Below are positions 1 through 10,075 of a DNA stretch of 64,000 bases, piece after piece. The notes below the pieces were generated by a model. The model searched no databases. It saw only the letters and a program-made list of their open reading frames with translations, and was not told the DNA's origin. Source of the DNA: Pseudochelatococcus lubricantis (lineage in GTDB: Bacteria; Pseudomonadota; Alphaproteobacteria; Rhizobiales; Beijerinckiaceae); contig NZ_JBHLXC010000001.1 of assembly GCF_042432495.1 (NCBI RefSeq), forward strand, positions 496,001 to 560,000. Reading direction: 5' to 3'. Position 1 is the stretch's first letter. Every line of letters starts with the position of its first letter. The position numbers and the translations under genes were made by a program.

Positions 1-1210
1 ACTGCGAGAGGATTGCCGTGCGCACGCTCGGCATCTGGCTCGTGCCGCCGGTGAAGAACACGAAGTCGACGTCTCCCGGCGTCAGCCCGGCCTGCGCGAC
101 ACAGGCGCGTGCGGTGTTGCCGAGACGGTCGCACAGCACCCGTGCGCTGTCTTCGAAGTCCGCCCGCGTCGCTTCCACGCCGAAGCCGGGCGCGACCCAC
201 GACAGCGGCGTCTCCACCCGCTCCCGGTCCGACAGCGCGATCTTGGCCTCTTCCACCGCGATGAGCACGCTATGCCCGCGCCGCGTCTCCACGACCTGCA
301 TGAGGCGGTCGATCAGCGCGGGCTCGCGGGCGTCGAAACGCACCTCGCGCAGTTCCGCCAGCCGCTTGGGATCGTAGAGCTGGTGCACGCTCGACCACGT
401 CGACAGGTCCCAGTAGGGGGCGGACGGCACCTCGATGTCGCCGCGCTTCATCGGGCTGCGGTAGCCGAAGCCCGGCATGAACGTCCGCATGCTGAGCTGG
501 CGGTCGAAGTCCGTGCCGCCGAGGCGCGCGCCGCCGTTGGCGAGGATGTCGCTGCTGCGCTCGTCGCGCTCGCCCGTTCCGCCCGTGAGGCGCACGACCG
601 TGAAGTCCGACGTGCCGCCGCCGATGTCGGCCACGATGGCGATCTTCTCGCCGGACACATGCCGGCGCTCGAAATCGAGCGCCGCCGCGACGGGCTCGTA
701 CTGGAAGCTCACCTCGCGGAAGCCGATGGCCTCCGCTACCGTCCGCAACGTTTTCTCGGCGTGGCGGTCGCCCGCCTCGTCGTCGTCAACGAAATGGACT
801 GGCCGCCCCATCACCACGGCGTCGAGCGGCGCGTCCTGCGCCGCTTCGGCACGACGCTTGAGCGCTTCCAGAAAGAGGCCGATCACCTCCGAGAACCTGA
901 TGCGCCGGCGGTAGACGGCCGTGCGCTCGTCGATCAGCGCCGAGCCGAGTATCGATTTCAGCGACCGCATCAGGCGGCCGTCGATGCCCTCGATATAGGC
1001 CGCGACCGCCTCCCGCCCGATGAGGAGCTTGGCCCCGGCTTCCGCCGCGAAGAAAACCGCGCTGGGCACGGCGACATGAGCGCCCTCCAGCGCCACGAGA
1101 TGCGGGCCGGATGAGCCGTGAATGCCCAGTGTCGAGTTCGAGGTGCCGAAGTCGAGCCCGCAGGCCGACCGGGGACCGAAGGGGCGATCCTGCCCCGAAT
1201 TGTGCTGCAT
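1..1210 (-). CDS. Hsp70-family ATPase (YegD-like), C-terminus off window
   Basis: 403 codons are visible and the frame is open to the left edge, so the C-terminus is missing. The start ATG follows GAGGA at 5 nt. The actin-like ATPase fold shows in the first phosphate motif (CGLDFGTSNST, about residues 17-27), the second phosphate motif (ADIGGGTSDFTV, near residue 190) and the adenosine motif (FFTGGTSQMPSV) at the window edge. There is no room for a DnaK-type substrate-binding domain if the protein ends soon after, which fits the short YegD-type Hsp70 proteins (about 420-450 residues in that family). Cytoplasmic; specific client unknown. It is divergent from nothing obvious and lies downstream of a small unknown gene on the same strand. 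Confidence 0.85.
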   Translation of the reverse strand, partial: MQHNSGQDRPFGPRSACGLDFGTSNSTLGIHGSSGPHLVALEGAHVAVPSAVFFAAEAGAKLLIGREAVAAYIEGIDGRLMRSLKSILGSALIDERTAVYRRRIRFSEVIGLFLEALKRRAEAAQDAPLDAVVMGRPVHFVDDDEAGDRHAEKTLRTVAEAIGFREVSFQYEPVAAALDFERRHVSGEKIAIVADIGGGTSDFTVVRLTGGTGERDERSSDILANGGARLGGTDFDRQLSMRTFMPGFGYRSPMKRGDIEVPSAPYWDLSTWSSVHQLYDPKRLAELREVRFDAREPALIDRLMQVVETRRGHSVLIAVEEAKIALSDRERVETPLSWVAPGFGVEATRADFEDSARVLCDRLGNTARACVAQAGLTPGDVDFVFFTGGTSQMPSVRTAILSQ

Positions 1211-1313
1211 GCCCGTCCTCACCTGCCGGCAAAGACAGGCCGCATGCACCAAAACCGCGCGGATTTCAATCCCGAAAACATGTCCCGGGCGGCAGGCGTG
1301 CCCTGCGCGGCGA

Positions 1314-1775
1314 TCAAAGCTCGCTGCTTCCCCAGAACAGGAAGGAGCCGACGTCGCCCGGGAGGTCGTTGCGGTAGTCGAGAATCTCGACGCGCATGCC
1401 GTAACCGAGCGGCTTCAGGTGCTCGCGCCAGACGTTGTAGAGCCCCAGCGGCTGCCCGCGCAGCGTCTCCGGCCATTCCGGATCGTTGGCGATGATGGCG
1501 CGACCATGGTCCATCAGCGTCTCGCTGGGGTAGCGGTAGACGAGCACCTCGTTCAGGCCCTGCTCGCTTGCCGCATGGATAAGGGTCGACGTGTGCCGAA
1601 GGACCTCGTCAACATTGATCGCGTCCGCGTGGAGAAGGGAGTCGACGATTTCCGCGCGGTGTGCGTCGCCGGTGGCATGCAGCTGGCGCAGCCGCTCCCG
1701 TTCGGCCTCGCGCTTTTCCTGCGCCTTGCGCGCGAATTCGGTGGCTGGAGGAAGAGAGAACGCTTCTGACGTCAT
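1314..1775 (-). CDS. Hypothetical protein, 153 aa
   Basis: I do not recognise this protein. The ATG is preceded by AGGAG at 8 nt, and codon use matches its neighbours. The N-terminal third is a highly charged, probably helical segment rich in Lys, Arg and Glu (about residues 13-40); the rest is mixed and ends near WGSSEL. There is no signal peptide or membrane segment. It is transcribed towards the Hsp70-like gene with about 100 bp between, so the two could share a transcript. The opposite strand has no convincing gene here. Confidence 0.6.
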   Translation of the reverse strand: MTSEAFSLPPATEFARKAQEKREAERERLRQLHATGDAHRAEIVDSLLHADAINVDEVLRHTSTLIHAASEQGLNEVLVYRYPSETLMDHGRAIIANDPEWPETLRGQPLGLYNVWREHLKPLGYGMRVEILDYRNDLPGDVGSFLFWGSSEL

Positions 1776-1980
1776 GAAGGCGGCTCCTGATCTTGTGTGC
1801 CGGAAATATAGAACAGACGCATCCCGTAAGCATCACGGAATCAAGTATTGCTGATGACAGCGACGCAAGCGTGAATCGCGCCCGACGCACGGTTTCGGTG
1901 CAAATCTGCGCCGGTGTGTCGCATGGGCCAGAAAATGCTGTAGGCTGGGGCCTTCCGCGACATACTCGATGAAGGTCGTC

Positions 1981-3383
<1,403 letters not shown>

Positions 3384-3387
<4 letters not shown>

Positions 3388-4166
3388 GCGGCATCGAAGG
3401 ACAACTGCGGCAGGTGACGGCCGCCATCGCCCCCCTGCGGCGCATCCCCGTCTCCGACGGCGCGCTCGATACCGAGGCGCTGATCGGCGAGCGGGTGCTG
3501 GTGTGGGAGGAGCAGGAGGGCTGGGCGCGCGTCACGCTGCTCGGCGACGGCTACGAAGGCTACATGCCGGTGGCCGCGCTCGGAGAGGTGGCCGCGCCCA
3601 CGCACCGGGTGAGCGCGCTGCGCACCTTCGTCTATCCCGGCCCGTCCATCAAGCTGCCGCCGCTCGACGCGCTGCCGTTCATGGGGCAGGTGCGGGTGGG
3701 CGCCCTTGCGGACGGCTTCGCCCGCATCGAGCGGGAATACGGCGAAGGCTTCGTCTACGCCGCGCACCTGACGCCGGCGGAAACCCCGGTGGGCGGGGAT
3801 TTCGTCGCCGTGGCGGAGCGCTTCCTTGAAGTGCCCTATCTGTGGGGCGGCAAGTCGGCGCTCGGCATCGACTGTTCGGGCCTCGTGCAGTTGTCGCTCT
3901 CCGCGGCCGGCGTCGAGGCTCCGCGCGACTCGGGACCGCAGCGGGAAGGGCTGGGCGAGGAATTGCCGGCCGGCGCGGCCTTGCGGCGCGGCGACCTCGT
4001 CTTCTGGCCGGGCCATGTCGGCATCCTGCGCGACGCGCAGACGCTGCTGCATGCAAGCGGCCATCATATGACCGTGGTCAGCGAGCCGTTCGTGCAGGCA
4101 GTGGAGCGCATCCGCGCGCAGACTGGCCACGACATCGCCGTGGCGCGCCGCATTCGCGATCAGTAG
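3384..4166 (+). CDS. NlpC/P60-family peptidoglycan endopeptidase
   Basis: A 260-residue protein with SH3-like N-terminal regions (about 20-130) and a C-terminal NlpC/P60 cysteine peptidase domain (about 135-260). The catalytic Cys lies in GIDCSGLVQ, the His in GHVGIL, and a further polar residue follows in ASGHHMTV. Family members cut within murein stem peptides, between D-Glu and meso-DAP. No signal peptide is visible, so it may act on recycled muropeptides in the cytoplasm, which would suit coupling to the aminopeptidase just upstream. The start at 3384 was chosen because ATGA overlaps the upstream stop. The 3' end overlaps the convergent MoeB-like gene by 7 bp. Confidence 0.92.
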
Positions 4167-4897
4167 CTGATCGTTTCGAACCGCATCGTGAAGGCGTCGA
4201 TGATGAGCAGCCGGCCGACCAGCGGCTCGCCGAAGCCGACGATGGCGCGCACGACCTCGATCGCCATCAGGCTGCCCACCACGCCGGGCAGCGCGCCGAG
4301 TACGCCCACCTCCTCGCAGGTGGGCACGCTGCCAGGCGGCGGCGGCTCAGGAAACAGCGTGCGGTAGGAGGGGTTCGGCTGTCCATCCGGCTTCGTCTCG
4401 AAAGGCCGCAGGGTGGTGAGCGATGCATCGAACTGGCCGAGCGCGCCCATGACCAGCGGCTTGCGCTCTGCGAGGCAGGTGTCGGCGACGAGATAGCGGG
4501 TTGCGAAATTGTCCGAGCCGTCGGCGACGACATCGTAACCCCGGACGATCTCCACTGCGTTCTCCGCATTGAGCCGCACCGGATGGCGCGTGACCGCGAC
4601 ATGCGGGTTGAGGCGGGCGATGGCGTCGGCGGCGCTGTCTGTTTTCGGGCGGTCGATGTCCGGCGTGCCGTGGATGACCTGCCGCTGCAGGTTCGACAAC
4701 GACACCGTGTCGTCATCCACGATGCCGATATGTCCGACGCCGGCGGCCGCCAGATAGGACAGCACCGGCGCGCCGAGTCCCCCCGCGCCGACGACGAGCA
4801 CGCGGGCGCGCTTCAGCTTCGCCTGCCCGGGCCCGCCGACATCGCGCATGACGATGTGGCGTGCGTAACGTTCGATCTCGCTTTCGGAAAAAGCCAT
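4160..4897 (-). CDS. moeB: MoeB/ThiF-type adenylyltransferase (E1-like)
   Basis: The protein would adenylate the C-terminal Gly of MoaD in molybdopterin synthesis, or of a ThiS-like carrier. Seen: RYARHIV at the N-terminus, the nucleotide motif GAGGLGAP, the substrate stretch DDDTVSLSNLQRQ, and the conserved Cys in TCEEVGVLG. The start at 4897 gives the usual short N-terminus; an ATG at 4909 is in frame. Oddities: the CxxC usually found near YRxLF is absent (SYRTLFPE), and the protein stops at FETISY, before the second Cys pair carried by E. coli MoeB. All four zinc ligands are therefore missing. The assignment to MoeB rather than another ThiF-family role is likely but not certain. Confidence 0.8.
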   Translation of the reverse strand: MAFSESEIERYARHIVMRDVGGPGQAKLKRARVLVVGAGGLGAPVLSYLAAAGVGHIGIVDDDTVSLSNLQRQVIHGTPDIDRPKTDSAADAIARLNPHVAVTRHPVRLNAENAVEIVRGYDVVADGSDNFATRYLVADTCLAERKPLVMGALGQFDASLTTLRPFETKPDGQPNPSYRTLFPEPPPPGSVPTCEEVGVLGALPGVVGSLMAIEVVRAIVGFGEPLVGRLLIIDAFTMRFETISY

Positions 4898-4963
4898 GCC
4901 AGTATCCATTCCGCCGCATCGTGATCATACAAAATCGGCGCGGCCCAAAAATACAGTTTAAAG

Positions 4964-4988
4964 CAATTTCAGCAAAAGTGGACACCGC
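4964..4988 (+). repeat. Short intergenic repeat C, copy 1
   Basis: A 25-bp stretch containing AATTTCAGCAAAAGTGGA, repeated in inverted orientation at 47681-47705 with one mismatch. It lies between the MoeB-like gene and the 3' end of the phytase-like gene. Function unknown; I recall similar strings in other rhizobial intergenic regions but cannot check this here. Confidence 0.6.
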
Positions 4989-5026
4989 GCTGGCGTCCGG
5001 AGCTGCACATAATAAAGAGATAAGCT

Positions 5027-5055
5027 ATTGTTGCGTTTCAGCGAAACGCAACAAT
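5027..5055 (-). terminator. Perfect 13-bp hairpin, probable terminator of the phytase-like gene
   Basis: ATTGTTGCGTTTC and GAAACGCAACAAT form a perfect 13-bp stem with a 3-nt loop (AGC). Read on the minus strand it lies 38 nt after the stop of the gene at 5094-6212 and is followed by a T-rich stretch (TTATCTCTTTATT). The weak A/T content of the outer stem is unusual for a strong intrinsic terminator. Confidence 0.55.
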
Positions 5056-5093
5056 GGTCTGGTGCACATCCGTGGCGATGATAGCGTGGGCCG

Positions 5094-6212
5094 CTACGGC
5101 GCGGGCGCGTCCGGATCGAAGGCGAGCATGATAAACTGCGTCACCTGCCCGCGCGGGTTGAAGTTGTTGTCGGACGCCAGCACCAGCGTCTTGCGGCCAT
5201 CGATTTCCGGGCCGAAGCTGATGCTCTCGATGTTATCCATGTCGAGACCGAACGTGCCTTCCTCCAGCGTGAACAGCAGCGTCTTCGCCGCCGGGGTATA
5301 GACGGTGTCCCGCAGCGAGGTGCGTCCCAGCACGTCGGTTGCCCCCTTCAGCGATGTCTCGAACACCCTGATGGTGTTGCCGTAGCCGACCGCGAAGCTG
5401 CGTTCCACGACGAGAAGCCGCTCGCCGTCCAGCGCGAGCACGGCCGAGACGCCGTTGTCCGCATAGGGCGGCAAGCCGGTCGCCGCGCGTGGGATCGGCT
5501 CCGTGACATAGACATACTCGGCCACGGGCTTGGCGGTGCGCGGGTCGAGGGCCAGGATCCGCGACGGGCTCCCGGCTTGCAGCGTCGCCTTGTCGCCGTC
5601 CTGCGTCAGCGCGTTTTCAAGGGCGGAGAACAGCGTGGCGCCGTCGGGCGAATGAGACAGGCCCTCGAAGGAGAGGTTGTCGCGGACGCCGGTCTTCCGT
5701 TCGCCGTCGGGCAGGTAATAGGCAGGGATGTCGAACGTGCGCCGCCGGTAGCCGTCGATGCTCGCCTCATAGATGGCCGGGCGGCCCTGCCGGTCGCCCT
5801 CGCTCGCCCACACCAGCAGGCCACCGCGCGGATCGAGGCTGATGCCTTCCGGGTCGATATCTTTCGGCGCGAACAGCGCGCCGCCCTCGCCCCGCAGCGG
5901 AACGGTCTCGACGATATCGACGCCCGCGCCGCCGCGCTGGGAATACGTGAGCTTCAGCTTGTAGAATCGGGCGGGGCCATTCTCGGCCCTGTCGTCCGAA
6001 ATGGCGTAGAACAGCCCGCTGCGCGGATCGTAGTCCAGGTCGGAAATGCCGCCGAACGCGACGCCGTCGATGGCGAGGCCGGTGGGCAGGCGGATTTCGC
6101 CGATCAGCGACGGCTCGCGCCCGGCTGCGACGGCGCCTCCGCTCATGCCGCAGGCGAGCGCGAGCGCACAGGCGGCCCGCATCCAGCGTTTCGTCGTCCG
6201 GTATTCCGTCAC
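5094..6212 (-). CDS. Exported phytase-like (esterase-like activity of phytase) protein
   Basis: A 372-residue protein with a signal peptide (basic MTEYRTTKRWMRAA followed by a hydrophobic run and cleavage near AVAAG) and a single beta-propeller-like domain of the phytase-like family. Typical stretches are GGISDLDYDPRSGLFYAISDD, the acidic segment PEGISLDPRGG, and a late GPEIDGRKTLVLASDNNFNPRG, all seen in that family. Members are annotated as esterase-like phosphatases, but substrates are rarely known. The start is GTG with GGGAGC 7 nt upstream. It is followed by a hairpin terminator and stands alone or with the SPFH gene 33 bp upstream on the same strand. Confidence 0.82.
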   Translation of the reverse strand: MTEYRTTKRWMRAACALALACGMSGGAVAAGREPSLIGEIRLPTGLAIDGVAFGGISDLDYDPRSGLFYAISDDRAENGPARFYKLKLTYSQRGGAGVDIVETVPLRGEGGALFAPKDIDPEGISLDPRGGLLVWASEGDRQGRPAIYEASIDGYRRRTFDIPAYYLPDGERKTGVRDNLSFEGLSHSPDGATLFSALENALTQDGDKATLQAGSPSRILALDPRTAKPVAEYVYVTEPIPRAATGLPPYADNGVSAVLALDGERLLVVERSFAVGYGNTIRVFETSLKGATDVLGRTSLRDTVYTPAAKTLLFTLEEGTFGLDMDNIESISFGPEIDGRKTLVLASDNNFNPRGQVTQFIMLAFDPDAPAP

Positions 6213-6245
6213 GGTTCAGCTCCCAGGATTCGATTCCATGTATGG

Positions 6246-7223
6246 TCAGGCAGGGCGATGGGCGCCGATGTTGAGCACCGGAGAGGCGTCCTTGTCGGAC
6301 ACGAGAACGGTCAGGATATTGCCGATCATGCGGGCCTTCTCCTGATCGTCGAAGCTCACGCCGTGTTTTGCCAGCGTTTCCGCCGCCTCGACGGCGATGC
6401 TGACAGCGCCCTGCGCGATGATCTCGCGCGCGGCGATCACGGCCGCCGCCTGCTGCGGGCGCAGCATGGCCTGCGCGATTTCCGGCGCGTAGGCGAGATG
6501 CGTGAAACGGGCTTCGTCCACCGCGATGCCGGCGGGCGCGAGGCGCTGGGCGATCTGATGGGTGAGTTCCTCCACCAGCGCCTCACCGCCGTCCCGCAGC
6601 GCGGTGACTGCCGCCGCCGGGGCATCCGGCGCGGGCGAGGGGATGCGGACGGGCTCGCCCGACCAGGTGTCATAGGGATAGCTGCCGGCGAGATGGCGCA
6701 GGCCGGTTTCCGCCTGCGAGCCGACGAACTGGCGGTAGTTGTCGACCTGCAAGGCGGCGCGGGCGGCATCGAACACGCGCCACACCACGACCGCGCCGAC
6801 CTCGATGGGGTTGCCCGAGCGGTCGTTGACCTTGAGCGGCCCCACCTCCTGCGTCTGCAGCCGTTTCGATACGATGGTGCGGGAAAACAGCGGCACGGTC
6901 CAGCGCAGGCCCGGTGTCTCGTCCGTGCCGATATAGGCGCCGAACAGTTGCACCACCGCCGCCTCGTTGGGCTGGAGCGAATAGGTGCCCGTCAGCGACC
7001 AGAAAGCCACGATCGCCACCAGGGCGAGGAGCGTGATCCTGCCGAAATCGGGGCCGCGAAACGTCGCCGGGGCGAGCAGTTCCTGCGCGCCGAGGCCCAG
7101 TGCGGCCAGCAGAACGGCAAGGCCGACGATGAGCGCGAAATAGCCGTTGAAGGCAAGGGCGGGGCGGTCCGTAACAACAGCTTTCGTCACCGGGAATTCC
7201 TTTCGGGCCGGGCTCGTGTCCAT
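6246..7223 (-). CDS. SPFH/Band 7 domain membrane protein (stomatin-like)
   Basis: 325 residues. Two membrane segments near the N-terminus (about 28-48 and 62-80) are followed by an SPFH domain beginning around SLQPNEAAVVQLFG and including GLRWTVPLF and VGAVVVWRVFD, then a helical C-terminal region with AEIIAQGAVSIAVEA-like repeats typical of stomatin and prohibitin relatives. Such proteins form oligomeric scaffolds in membrane microdomains and often partner with proteases; no protease gene is adjacent here. It lies upstream of the phytase-like gene on the same strand and just beyond the 3' end of the flagellar arm. Confidence 0.85.
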   Translation of the reverse strand: MDTSPARKEFPVTKAVVTDRPALAFNGYFALIVGLAVLLAALGLGAQELLAPATFRGPDFGRITLLALVAIVAFWSLTGTYSLQPNEAAVVQLFGAYIGTDETPGLRWTVPLFSRTIVSKRLQTQEVGPLKVNDRSGNPIEVGAVVVWRVFDAARAALQVDNYRQFVGSQAETGLRHLAGSYPYDTWSGEPVRIPSPAPDAPAAAVTALRDGGEALVEELTHQIAQRLAPAGIAVDEARFTHLAYAPEIAQAMLRPQQAAAVIAAREIIAQGAVSIAVEAAETLAKHGVSFDDQEKARMIGNILTVLVSDKDASPVLNIGAHRPA

Positions 7224-7268
7224 CGTCTCTTTCCGGCAGCGATCTTCCGGAAAGGCCGCGTACCATAA

Positions 7269-7286
7269 GCGCCCCCGGCGGGGCGC
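7269..7286. terminator. GC-rich hairpin between fliP and the SPFH gene
   Basis: GCGCCCC and GGGGCGC form a 7-bp stem with a 4-nt loop. There is no T-tract on either side, so intrinsic termination is uncertain. Both neighbours are on the minus strand and fliP ends to the right of this hairpin at 7366, so it would close the long flagellar transcript. Confidence 0.35.
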
Positions 7287-7365
7287 GGCAAGGGGCCGCC
7301 GCGCGCCCGGCAGGTTATGACGCGCCGGCGACGGCCGTGTGAAGCACCCGCCAGTGCGGCGCTCC

Positions 7366-8139
7366 TCAGAAGAACGAGCGTACGAGCCCGCCCGTCAGCA
7401 GGTTCCAGCCGTCGATCAGCACGAAGAACAGAACCTTGAAAGGCAGTGCGAGCACTGTCGGCGGCATCATCATCATGCCCATCGACATCACGAGCGTCGC
7501 CACGATCATGTCGATCACGAGGAAGGGCAGCACGATCAGGAAGCCGATTTCAAATCCGCGCCGCAACTCCGAGATCAGGAAGGCGGGGATGAGGATACGC
7601 AGCTCGACCCCGTCACCAATCGGGTCCCGCACCTCCTGCCCGGCGGGCGTGGGAAAGTTCGCGGCTGCGAGGTCGGCGAACAGGCGCAAATCCTTGTTGC
7701 GGACCTGCGAGAGCATGAACTCGCGGAACGGCCCGGTGATTTCCACATAGGCTTCCTCCTCGGTGATGCGGTTTTCCATCAGCGGCACCACGCCGCCCTG
7801 CCATGCGCGGTCGAAGGTGGGCGCCATGATGTAGAACGTCATGAACAGCGCGAGCGTGGTGAGCACGATGTTGGCCGGCGTGCTTTGCAGGCCGAGGCCG
7901 GAGCGCAGGAACGACAGCGCGATGATCAGGCGGGTGAAGCTCGTCACCATGATCAGCAGGCCCGGCGCCACCGAAAGCACGGTGAGCAGCGCCGCGATCT
8001 GGATGATGCGCCCGGAAGCCGTGCCGTCACCGGCGGGAACGAGCGCCGACAGGTCCGGTATCTGTGCCGACGCCGGAAGCGCGGCGGCGAGCATGGCAGC
8101 CGCAAGCAGCGGCGCCCTCAGGCGCTGGCGGAGGTTCAC
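7366..8139 (-). CDS. fliP: Flagellar type III export gate protein FliP
   Basis: A 257-residue inner-membrane protein that, with FliQ and FliR, forms the export gate of the flagellar secretion system. It has a cleavable signal (LAAAMLAAALPASAQ), then the family's conserved stretches TSFTRLIIALSFLR and the late membrane hairpin VIDMIVATLVMSMGMMMM. The length is usual. Its GTG start overlaps the fliL stop codon (GTGA). It is the last gene of the minus-strand flagellar arm; fliQ and fliR are in the plus arm of the same cluster. Confidence 0.97.
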   Translation of the reverse strand: MNLRQRLRAPLLAAAMLAAALPASAQIPDLSALVPAGDGTASGRIIQIAALLTVLSVAPGLLIMVTSFTRLIIALSFLRSGLGLQSTPANIVLTTLALFMTFYIMAPTFDRAWQGGVVPLMENRITEEEAYVEITGPFREFMLSQVRNKDLRLFADLAAANFPTPAGQEVRDPIGDGVELRILIPAFLISELRRGFEIGFLIVLPFLVIDMIVATLVMSMGMMMMPPTVLALPFKVLFFVLIDGWNLLTGGLVRSFF

Positions 8140-8654
8140 TGCACCACCATCGTTTCGAGGATGAACTCGCGAACCTTGCCGCCGGAGCGGATGGCGGCGC
8201 GGTCGTTCAGGTCCTCGCGCAGGTTCTGCAGCCCGGCCGGCCCCTGCAATTGCGCCAGCGTGACGGTGCGCAGGTAGGTCAGGACATCCTGCGATATCTC
8301 CGCCGACAACACGGAAAGCAGGTTGCCGTCGGTGCGGACGGCCTGGTCCACGACGAGGGACGACTCGATCTTGATGAACACCGTGTCCGGCGACATCAGG
8401 TTGGTCGTGATCGGCTTGAGCTTCACCAGCATGATATCGCCGTTGTAGTGCAGCGTGGAAGGTACCGCGCGCGCGGCCTCGGCCTCCTGCTCCTTCTTCC
8501 GGAAATTCTCCTCGATGGTGCTCGACATCAGGAAGCCGATGCCGCCGCCGAGCAGAATCGCGAGGGCAGTCAGCACCAGCGCCGCCAGAAGTACGGCGCG
8601 CATCCCGCCGGAGGAGGGCGCGGCGGGCTGGTCAACGATCGTCAGTTCGGCCAT
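8136..8654 (-). CDS. fliL: Flagellar basal body-associated protein FliL
   Basis: A 172-residue single-pass membrane protein. After a short cytoplasmic Pro/Ala-rich tail comes one membrane segment (about 20-42), a coiled stem rich in Glu and Lys, and a periplasmic domain that resembles stomatin/SPFH folds and surrounds the stator in other bacteria. The C-terminal FILETMVVQ is characteristic of the family. ATG at 8654 is chosen over an in-frame GTG at 8666. It overlaps fliP by 4 bp. A second FliL-like protein is encoded at 33120-33572. Confidence 0.93.
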   Translation of the reverse strand: MAELTIVDQPAAPSSGGMRAVLLAALVLTALAILLGGGIGFLMSSTIEENFRKKEQEAEAARAVPSTLHYNGDIMLVKLKPITTNLMSPDTVFIKIESSLVVDQAVRTDGNLLSVLSAEISQDVLTYLRTVTLAQLQGPAGLQNLREDLNDRAAIRSGGKVREFILETMVVQ

Positions 8655-8684
8655 GGCTTCTTTCACTTTGACGGAATGCCGGGA

Positions 8685-9404
8685 TCAGAAGGGAGTCAGC
8701 GCGTCGTAAAGCTGATGGCCCGTCGCCGGCTGCTGGACTTCAGTGACCCGGCCACGCCCGCCGTAGGAAACCCTGGCCTCGGCGATCTTGTCGTAGGCGA
8801 TGGTGTTATTGCGCGAGATGTCGCGCGGCCTGACGATGCCGGCGATGTTCAGCACGCGCACCTCGTAGTTTACGCGCACCTCCTGCGAGCCGCTGACCAG
8901 CAGGTTGCCGTTCGGCAGCACCTCCGTCACCACGCCAGCGATCGACAGGCTCAGCTTTTCCGAGCGATCGATCGTGCCCTCGCCCTTCGCGCGGGTGTTG
9001 GACGTCACGCTGCCGTTACCCGACAGGCTCGTGGAATGGGTCGGGGTGTTGAAACCGAGATTGACACCCAGATTGGCGCTGGACGCGCGCTTGCGCTCCG
9101 AGGTGTTGTCGAACTGGGCCTTGTCGTTGATCGAGATGATGACGGTGACGATGTCGCCGACATTGGCGGCGCGCGGGTCCTGGAACAGCGCCTGCCCTTG
9201 CTGCCCCCACAGCGAATGATAGGCATGGCCGTTCCAGGTGGGGAAGTTCCCCGGCAGTGGCGCGCGGGCCACGTTGAGCCCGGTGCCGACCGACGTCATC
9301 ACCGGTTCTCGGCCGAGATCGTTGATGCCGCTGCACCCGCCGAGCATGACCGTGCCGAGCAGGGCGGCGGATATCCGGGTACGGCGCGTTCGCGACATCG
9401 TCAT
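8685..9404 (-). CDS. flgH: Flagellar L-ring protein FlgH
   Basis: A 239-residue outer-membrane lipoprotein that forms the L ring. A lipoprotein signal with lipobox LGGC (Cys near residue 24) is visible, followed by FlgH stretches SLWGQQGQALFQDPRAANVGDIVTV and the C-terminal GIVRPRDISRNNTIAYDKIAEARVSYGGRG. The length is usual. The ATG overlaps the motE stop (ATGA), so synthesis is coupled to motE. Confidence 0.97.
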   Translation of the reverse strand: MTMSRTRRTRISAALLGTVMLGGCSGINDLGREPVMTSVGTGLNVARAPLPGNFPTWNGHAYHSLWGQQGQALFQDPRAANVGDIVTVIISINDKAQFDNTSERKRASSANLGVNLGFNTPTHSTSLSGNGSVTSNTRAKGEGTIDRSEKLSLSIAGVVTEVLPNGNLLVSGSQEVRVNYEVRVLNIAGIVRPRDISRNNTIAYDKIAEARVSYGGRGRVTEVQQPATGHQLYDALTPF

Positions 9405-10075
9405 GGTCCTGCCCCGCTCGCGGCGGCATTGCCAGCCGTATCCTTCGACATGTCCCTGGCGGCGTTTCGGGCGCTACTCTTGGCCATATTCCTGGCCTCC
9501 CGTTTCAGGACACCGGTGACGACGCCGGTGAGATGCGCGGCCCTGCCGGGTTCCATTTCATTGAGGATGGCGCTGGCGCTGCGCGTGTCGATTTTCGACA
9601 GCAAGGCGACGGCGGCATCATCCTGCATGGCGGCGATCTGGGCAGCAGCGGCGTCCGCCCGCATCCGCGCATAGATCGAGACGATGCGCTCCTCCGTCCT
9701 GTCCAGAAATTCCTGCCGCCGCCTGAGCCATAGTTCGGTTTCCGCCCGCTTCTCCTCAAGCTTCACCGCGCGTTCCTCGATATCGATCCGCATCGCCTCC
9801 AGCGTCTTCGCCTGCCATGCGAAACGGGCGTCCGCCGCCGCGTCGACGATTGCCGCGCAATAGGGATTGGCTGCCGCATCGGCGCCGGACGACGCGGAAG
9901 CCGGCTGTCGCGGCGCCTCCCCGCGTTCTCCAGCCTTCGCGCCGACCGGCTGCGTCTGCGCCGTTGCGGGCGATACGCCGAAAGCGAAAGCCAGCAGGAT
10001 CGTCGCCAACGATACCGCAGCCGATCCGGCCGGTGACCTGCGTGCGAGGGGAGTGGTCGCGTGCGTGTATATCAT
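9401..10075 (-). CDS. motE: Motility protein MotE-like (MgtE N-like domain)
   Basis: A 224-residue protein with an N-terminal signal or anchor (ATILLAFAFGVSPATAQ), a variable linker, and a helical C-terminal half with paired heptads (EERAVKLEEKRAETELWLRRR), then a MgtE-N-like repeat (LLSKIDTRSASAILNEMEPGRAAHL). In Sinorhizobium meliloti the gene in this position, between flgI and flgH, encodes MotE, a periplasmic chaperone for the motor protein MotC. Identification here is by position and architecture. It overlaps flgI and flgH by 4 bp each. Confidence 0.82.
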   Translation of the reverse strand: MIYTHATTPLARRSPAGSAAVSLATILLAFAFGVSPATAQTQPVGAKAGERGEAPRQPASASSGADAAANPYCAAIVDAAADARFAWQAKTLEAMRIDIEERAVKLEEKRAETELWLRRRQEFLDRTEERIVSIYARMRADAAAAQIAAMQDDAAVALLSKIDTRSASAILNEMEPGRAAHLTGVVTGVLKREARNMAKSSARNAARDMSKDTAGNAAASGAGP

